A stretch of DNA of 8,119 nt from Thermoplasmata archaeon (lineage in GTDB: Archaea > Thermoplasmatota > Thermoplasmata > WALJ01): assembly GCA_026986305.1 (NCBI GenBank), contig JALSOU010000169.1, positions 1 to 8,119 on the forward strand. Direction: 5' to 3'. Below, one piece after another: positions 7,301-8,119 of the stretch; within the stretch, counting starts at the first letter, position 1; each line of letters begins with the position of its first letter. The position numbers were made by a program, and so were the translations under genes. Under the pieces are notes generated by a model. That model made no database searches. It was not told the DNA's origin and saw only the letters and a program-made list of their open reading frames with translations.

Positions 7301-7528
7301 TGGTTCCATGCTCTCAGGAAGGCACCAACCCCGCAATACCTGAAACCCATTTTCTTCTGCAATCTTTATAGCTTCAGAAACCAGTCTGGTCTTGCCTATG
7401 CCTGCTTCGCCGCCTATGAAAATCGTGGAACCTTTTCCAGCCATTGCGCTCTCCAGCGCTTGCCTGAGCTTGTTCATCTCCGCTTCTCTACCGATAAGTG
7501 CTGGCTCTTCTAGTGTCCTATCTTCCAT
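4370..7528 (-). CDS. STAND/AAA-type ATPase with inserted roadblock/longin-like domain and C-terminal TPR array
   Basis: A 1052-residue cytoplasmic protein of the predicted-ATPase-plus-TPR class (COG3899/AAA_16, MalT-like core). It opens with LIGREAEMNKLRQAL (11-25), then Walker A GGEAGIGKT (39-47). About 95 extra residues (101-197) form an alternating strand/helix domain. Walker B LLLFLDDMQWAD (261-272) and a sensor-like VIMLGTYRPED (291-301) follow. A winged-helix segment with RRLDRLTEEERDILECASVI (413-432) and FDHTKIREVLY (475-485) leads to TPR-like repeats from about 536 to 1050. Residues 721-920 are five nearly identical 40-residue repeats. There is no N-terminal effector, no LuxR or BTAD DNA-binding domain and no membrane segment, so an output cannot be named. 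The role is inferred as ligand-gated scaffolding or signalling. The ATG has a weak AAGGGA (7536-7541) upstream. It is monocistronic as far as visible, with its upstream region facing the tRNA promoter. Confidence 0.9.
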   Translation of the reverse strand: MEDRTLEEPALIGREAEMNKLRQALESAMAGKGSTIFIGGEAGIGKTRLVSEAIKIAEENGFQVLRGWCLPESMEPLMPVKTALRDAGLSHLISGDPPPMVISVYLMNSAGMLIAKVEREESDLDPDIFAGMLQAVGNFVHDSFSMMKRGGDAGLNSIGYGEYTILIRSAGEISLALVIKGSRSEFLIEDMDKTLADIGDKYDAWTGDTSAASAVQSKISWFVDSGKYDGKFLVDDPKVKQENLFDNILLWVQRASAVRPLLLFLDDMQWADPTTLKLIHYLSRNTRNYRVIMLGTYRPEDIVQEYDGKAHHLETTMQEMNREGLLEKIELKRLGLEDTKRIIRSVLKNTDFSNKFFYRIYRETDGTPLFVLELLRLLVEDGSIAKNEKGEWSLVQDIDVLDIPSKVYDVVKRRLDRLTEEERDILECASVIGEEFQSDIVGKVTGISRIHLLKKLREIEKKHRLIHSLDRNYVFDHTKIREVLYRGIPDELRQEYHRIVADTMAELWRDKQDELVNELAHHYYRAKDARAVEFLVLAGDKAAEKYANTEAATFYEQALEFIEGNDAIEVLEKLADVQVYMGKYEKAIENFLKASELAEDNETKARMLMKASEAYEKKGDYDQSIKMIEAAMAMVKKGTAEYGRIALAAGYPHWRKGDNDRAMPLFLEALKMAEDNNADPKDIGNALRAVGNIYSNKGEYEHALEYYEKSLKVLENTGYQWGIAAAMVNIGTVLHSKGEMKKALEYHRRSLEIFEKIGNKQGIAMALNNLGNGYQVIGNLDKALEYHQRSLEIFEKIGNKQGIAMSLTNIGTVLHSKGEMKKALEYHQRSLEIFEKIGYKHGIATVLNSIGAVYQVIGNLDKALEYHQRSLEIFEEMGNKYGITMCLNSIGTVYQDMGNLDKALEYHQRSLEIYKKIGNKWGMIYGLFGMAEAYLGLGKTKMALESAKQAMDISMEIGSEEGMSRLALGMVYRAMGELDKAEEELLKSISESEEIKDSFNSSRAHYEYGLLLKKKGDIEGAREHIEKAISEREKAGIMLHLDRYRKALEELG
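4769..5368 (-). repeat. Five tandem 120 bp TPR-coding repeats
   Basis: Five in-frame 120 bp units encode residues 721-760, 761-800, 801-840, 841-880 and 881-920, each built around KALEYHxRSLEI(F/Y). Units 1 and 3 share GTVLHSKGEMKKALEYH. Units 2 and 4 share YQVIGNLDKALEYH, with unit 5 a variant (YQDMGNLDK). The first three units share long identical DNA, for example about 50 nt around 5116-5165 and 5236-5285, including synonymous positions. This points to recent duplication or gene conversion. Flanking units (681-720 and 921-960) are clearly more diverged. Confidence 0.88.
6938..7228 (-). other. Domain inserted in the ATPase between Walker A and Walker B (roadblock/longin-like)
   Basis: This stretch codes for residues 101-197 of the ATPase-TPR protein. 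The pattern is strand (VISVYLMNS), strand (GMLIAKVERE), long helix (PDIFAGMLQAVGNFVHDSF, 126-144), strand (GYGEYTILIRSAG), strand (EISLALVIKG), helix (FLIEDMDKTLADI). This order and the hydrophobic spacing fit a longin/roadblock (profilin-like) fold. In ordinary COG3899 ATPases, Walker A and B are less than about 110 residues apart; here they are about 215 apart. Fold assignment is by eye. Confidence 0.5.
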
Positions 7529-7558
7529 AATGGCGTCCCTTCTACTTTATCCAGTAGA

Positions 7559-7576
7559 GGTAAAAAAAGTTATCGG
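7559..7576 (-). promoter_or_regulatory. Possible promoter of the ATPase-TPR gene
   Basis: On the minus strand CCGATAA (BRE-like) precedes AACTTTTTTTACC, a T-rich TATA-like box. A start about 25 nt downstream would fall near 7539, leaving a leader of about 10 nt before the ATG at 7528. The match to the consensus is weak. Confidence 0.3.
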
Positions 7577-7624
7577 ACAATTTTCGCCCTATCTTTTAAG
7601 CCGATACTTCAGGTGATGTGCATT

Positions 7625-7678
7625 ATGATGATATATGGAGCAGGGCCTAAAATACATGAGTTTCTAGAGTATGCTTAA
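7625..7678 (+). other. Possible vestigial or leader micro-ORF (17 codons)
   Basis: ATG-ATG to TAA encodes MMIYGAGPKIHEFLEYA. An AGGTGAT Shine-Dalgarno-like site lies about 8 nt upstream, and a TTTTAAG stretch lies further up. The coding signals look better than the length deserves. It could be the surviving 5' end of a lost gene, a tiny real peptide, or chance. It ends at the tRNA promoter. I do not claim a product. Confidence 0.2.
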
Positions 7679-7698
7679 CCGAAAAATTGAAATAAAAA
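7679..7698 (+). promoter_or_regulatory. Probable promoter of the tRNA-Glu/tRNA-Ala unit
   Basis: CCGAAAA (BRE-like, 7679-7685) is followed by the AT-rich box ATTGAAATAAAAA (7686-7698), whose centre lies about 28 nt before the mature tRNA-Glu 5' end. This places a start a few nucleotides upstream of 7720, the usual arrangement for archaeal tRNA genes. The TATA match is imperfect. Confidence 0.45.
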
Positions 7699-7719
7699 CT
7701 CATATACCGCCTATCGCAG

Positions 7720-7792
7720 GCTCCCGTAGTGTAGCGGCCAATCATGCGGGCCTCTCGAGCCCGCGACTCGGGTTCAAATCCCGACGGGAGCA
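7720..7792 (+). tRNA. tRNA-Glu (anticodon CTC)
   Basis: A full cloverleaf can be drawn. The acceptor stem GCTCCCG (7720-7726) pairs with CGGGAGC (7785-7791), and the discriminator is A7792. The D arm has three pairs. The anticodon stem is CGGGC/GCCCG (7747-7751/7759-7763) with loop CTCTCGA and anticodon CTC at 7754-7756, reading GAG. The variable loop is short. The T arm is TCGGG-TTCAAAT-CCCGA (7768-7784). CCA is not encoded and there is no intron. It is the first gene of a two-tRNA transcript. Confidence 0.95.
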
Positions 7793-7805
7793 CTCTTTTA
7801 TCCTT

Positions 7806-7879
7806 GGGCCGGTAGATCAGCCCGGAAGATCGCCTCCTTGGCATGGAGGAGGCCGCGGGTTCAAATCCCGCCCGGTCCA
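7806..7879 (+). tRNA. tRNA-Ala (anticodon GGC)
   Basis: The acceptor GGGCCGG (7806-7812) pairs with CCGGTCC (7872-7878), including the G3:U70 wobble that identifies alanine tRNAs; the discriminator is A7879. The anticodon stem is CCTCC/GGAGG (7833-7837/7845-7849) with loop TTGGCAT and anticodon GGC at 7840-7842. The T arm is GCGGG-TTCAAAT-CCCGC (7855-7871). There is no intron and no encoded CCA. It lies 13 bp after tRNA-Glu. Its last 14 nt seed the repeat array downstream. Confidence 0.96.
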
Positions 7880-7907
7880 CTCGTTTCACTCGTGTACCGT
7901 GCTTAGT

Positions 7908-7925
7908 CGCAAAATATTTTTTGCG
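7908..7925 (+). terminator. Hairpin 1 of the array, with T6 run; possible terminator of the tRNA transcript
   Basis: CGCAAAA (7908-7914) and TTTTGCG (7919-7925) form a perfect 7 bp stem with loop TATT. The run of six T (7917-7922) is the kind of signal that stops archaeal RNA polymerase, 38 nt after tRNA-Ala. The Ts lie within the 3' arm, not after it, so it is not a classical bacterial terminator. Confidence 0.45.
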
Positions 7926-7927
7926 CC

Positions 7928-7941
7928 TCCCGCCCGGTCCA
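7928..7941 (+). repeat. tRNA-Ala 3'-end copy B (exact)
   Basis: All 14 nt match the end of tRNA-Ala, covering the 3' arm of the T stem, the 3' acceptor strand and the discriminator. An exact match of this kind outside the tRNA is typical of an attachment-site or target-site duplication. Confidence 0.85.
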
Positions 7942-7974
7942 TTTTCTCTCTGCGATCGAAAATGTCCCGCGCTA

Positions 7975-7999
7975 AGACTCTTTTCTTCAAAAAGAGTCT
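7975..7999 (+). repeat. Hairpin 2 of the array (10 bp perfect stem)
   Basis: AGACTCTTTT (7975-7984) and AAAAGAGTCT (7990-7999) form a perfect 10 bp stem with loop CTTCA. It sits in the same relative place as the hairpins of units 1 and 3 but has a different stem sequence. Confidence 0.8.
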
Positions 8000-8022
8000 G
8001 GCTGTTCTCCTGTCATCGAACA

Positions 8023-8036
8023 TCCCGCCCAGTCAA
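8023..8036 (+). repeat. tRNA-Ala 3'-end copy C (diverged)
   Basis: TCCCGCCCAGTCAA matches 12 of 14 positions of the tRNA end. The bases just upstream (TCGAACA, 8016-8022) resemble a T loop, so this copy may preserve more of the tRNA 3' half than copies B and D. Confidence 0.65.
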
Positions 8037-8076
8037 CTCCCTCGGCTGCGCTCGCTCGTGGACACGGGCTTACTCA

Positions 8077-8097
8077 GAAAATTCCTGCGGAATTTTC
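8077..8097 (+). repeat. Hairpin 3 of the array (9 bp perfect stem)
   Basis: GAAAATTCC (8077-8085) and GGAATTTTC (8089-8097) form a perfect 9 bp stem with loop TGC. It lies just after the conserved box of unit 3 and 4 nt before copy D. Confidence 0.8.
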
Positions 8098-8101
8098 CTC
8101 G

Positions 8102-8115
8102 TCCCACCCGGTCAA
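8102..8115 (+). repeat. tRNA-Ala 3'-end copy D (diverged)
   Basis: TCCCACCCGGTCAA matches 12 of 14 positions of the tRNA end. It shares GTCAAC with copy C rather than GTCCA, which suggests C and D are closer to each other at their 3' side. It lies at the window edge. Confidence 0.65.
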
Positions 8116-8119
8116 CTTT

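Larger units (their letters stand above)
7866..8119 (+). repeat. Array of four tRNA-Ala 3'-end copies separated by hairpin-bearing spacers
   Basis: The 14-mer TCCCGCCCGGTCCA that ends tRNA-Ala (7866-7879) recurs at 7928-7941 (exact), 8023-8036 (two mismatches) and 8102-8115 (two mismatches). All are on the same strand, with start-to-start distances of 62, 95 and 79 bp. Every spacer has a related upstream box (best seen at 7889-7908 and 8055-8075) and a perfect inverted repeat. No ORF covers the region. The array reaches the window edge and may continue. It is not a CRISPR: the repeats are short, degenerate and anchored in a tRNA. Confidence 0.75.

Noticed and set aside
4370..7528. Antiviral Avs-type STAND defence protein
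   Set aside because: It lacks an N-terminal nuclease or other effector, and no defence genes are adjacent. The COG3899-like core is widespread in signalling proteins.
7647..7889. Minus-strand ORF of 80 codons containing GFEPA and GFEPE motifs
   Set aside because: It is the antisense of the two tRNA genes; GFEP-type peptides are a well-known artefact of translating the complement of the tRNA T arm.
7866..8115. CRISPR array
   Set aside because: Repeats are only 14 nt, degenerate and derived from a tRNA, and the spacers are unequal and related to each other. No cas genes are in the window.

Overview
The window looks archaeal, most likely from a euryarchaeon related to Thermoplasmata or Aciduliprofundum. 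Direct support is an archaeal-type aspartyl-tRNA synthetase (435 aa), a UPF0147 protein (an archaeal family), two archaeal-type tRNAs with no encoded CCA, TATA/BRE-like promoter boxes, very short leaders and GGAGGTGA-type ribosome binding sites. The lineage is inferred from overall feel and is uncertain; the archaeal call is firm.

Layout, left to right. (1) 15-1952, minus strand: a two-gene operon of an AMP-forming acyl-CoA synthetase followed by a UPF0147 protein. They are 21 bp apart, and the second gene's ribosome binding site sits inside a small perfect hairpin. (2) 2015-2935, minus strand: an unrecognised membrane protein with about eight membrane segments. Its start is ambiguous and carries a small palindrome. 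(3) 3024-4331, plus strand: aspS, divergent from the membrane gene across an 88 bp promoter region. (4) 4370-7528, minus strand: a 1052-residue STAND/AAA-type signalling ATPase with a winged-helix segment and a long TPR tail, convergent with aspS. A domain of about 95 residues that looks like a roadblock/longin fold interrupts the ATPase between Walker A and Walker B. The TPR tail holds five 120 bp units that are nearly identical in DNA. (5) 7720-7879, plus strand: tRNA-Glu(CTC) and tRNA-Ala(GGC), 13 bp apart and probably co-transcribed. (6) 7880-8119: no gene, but a structured array. The last 14 nt of tRNA-Ala recur three more times downstream, once exactly and twice with two mismatches. Each spacer has a related conserved box and a perfect hairpin whose sequence differs from unit to unit.

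The genes do not form one pathway. The acyl-CoA synthetase would activate organic acids, AspRS and the tRNAs serve translation, and the ATPase-TPR protein is a probable sensor or scaffold with no visible output domain. The part that ordinary annotation does not explain is the tRNA-tail array at the right edge. It resembles the scar of repeated integration at a tRNA 3' end, possibly of casposon or tRNA-integrase type, or a tandemly duplicated hairpin element. It reaches the window edge, so its full extent is not visible.
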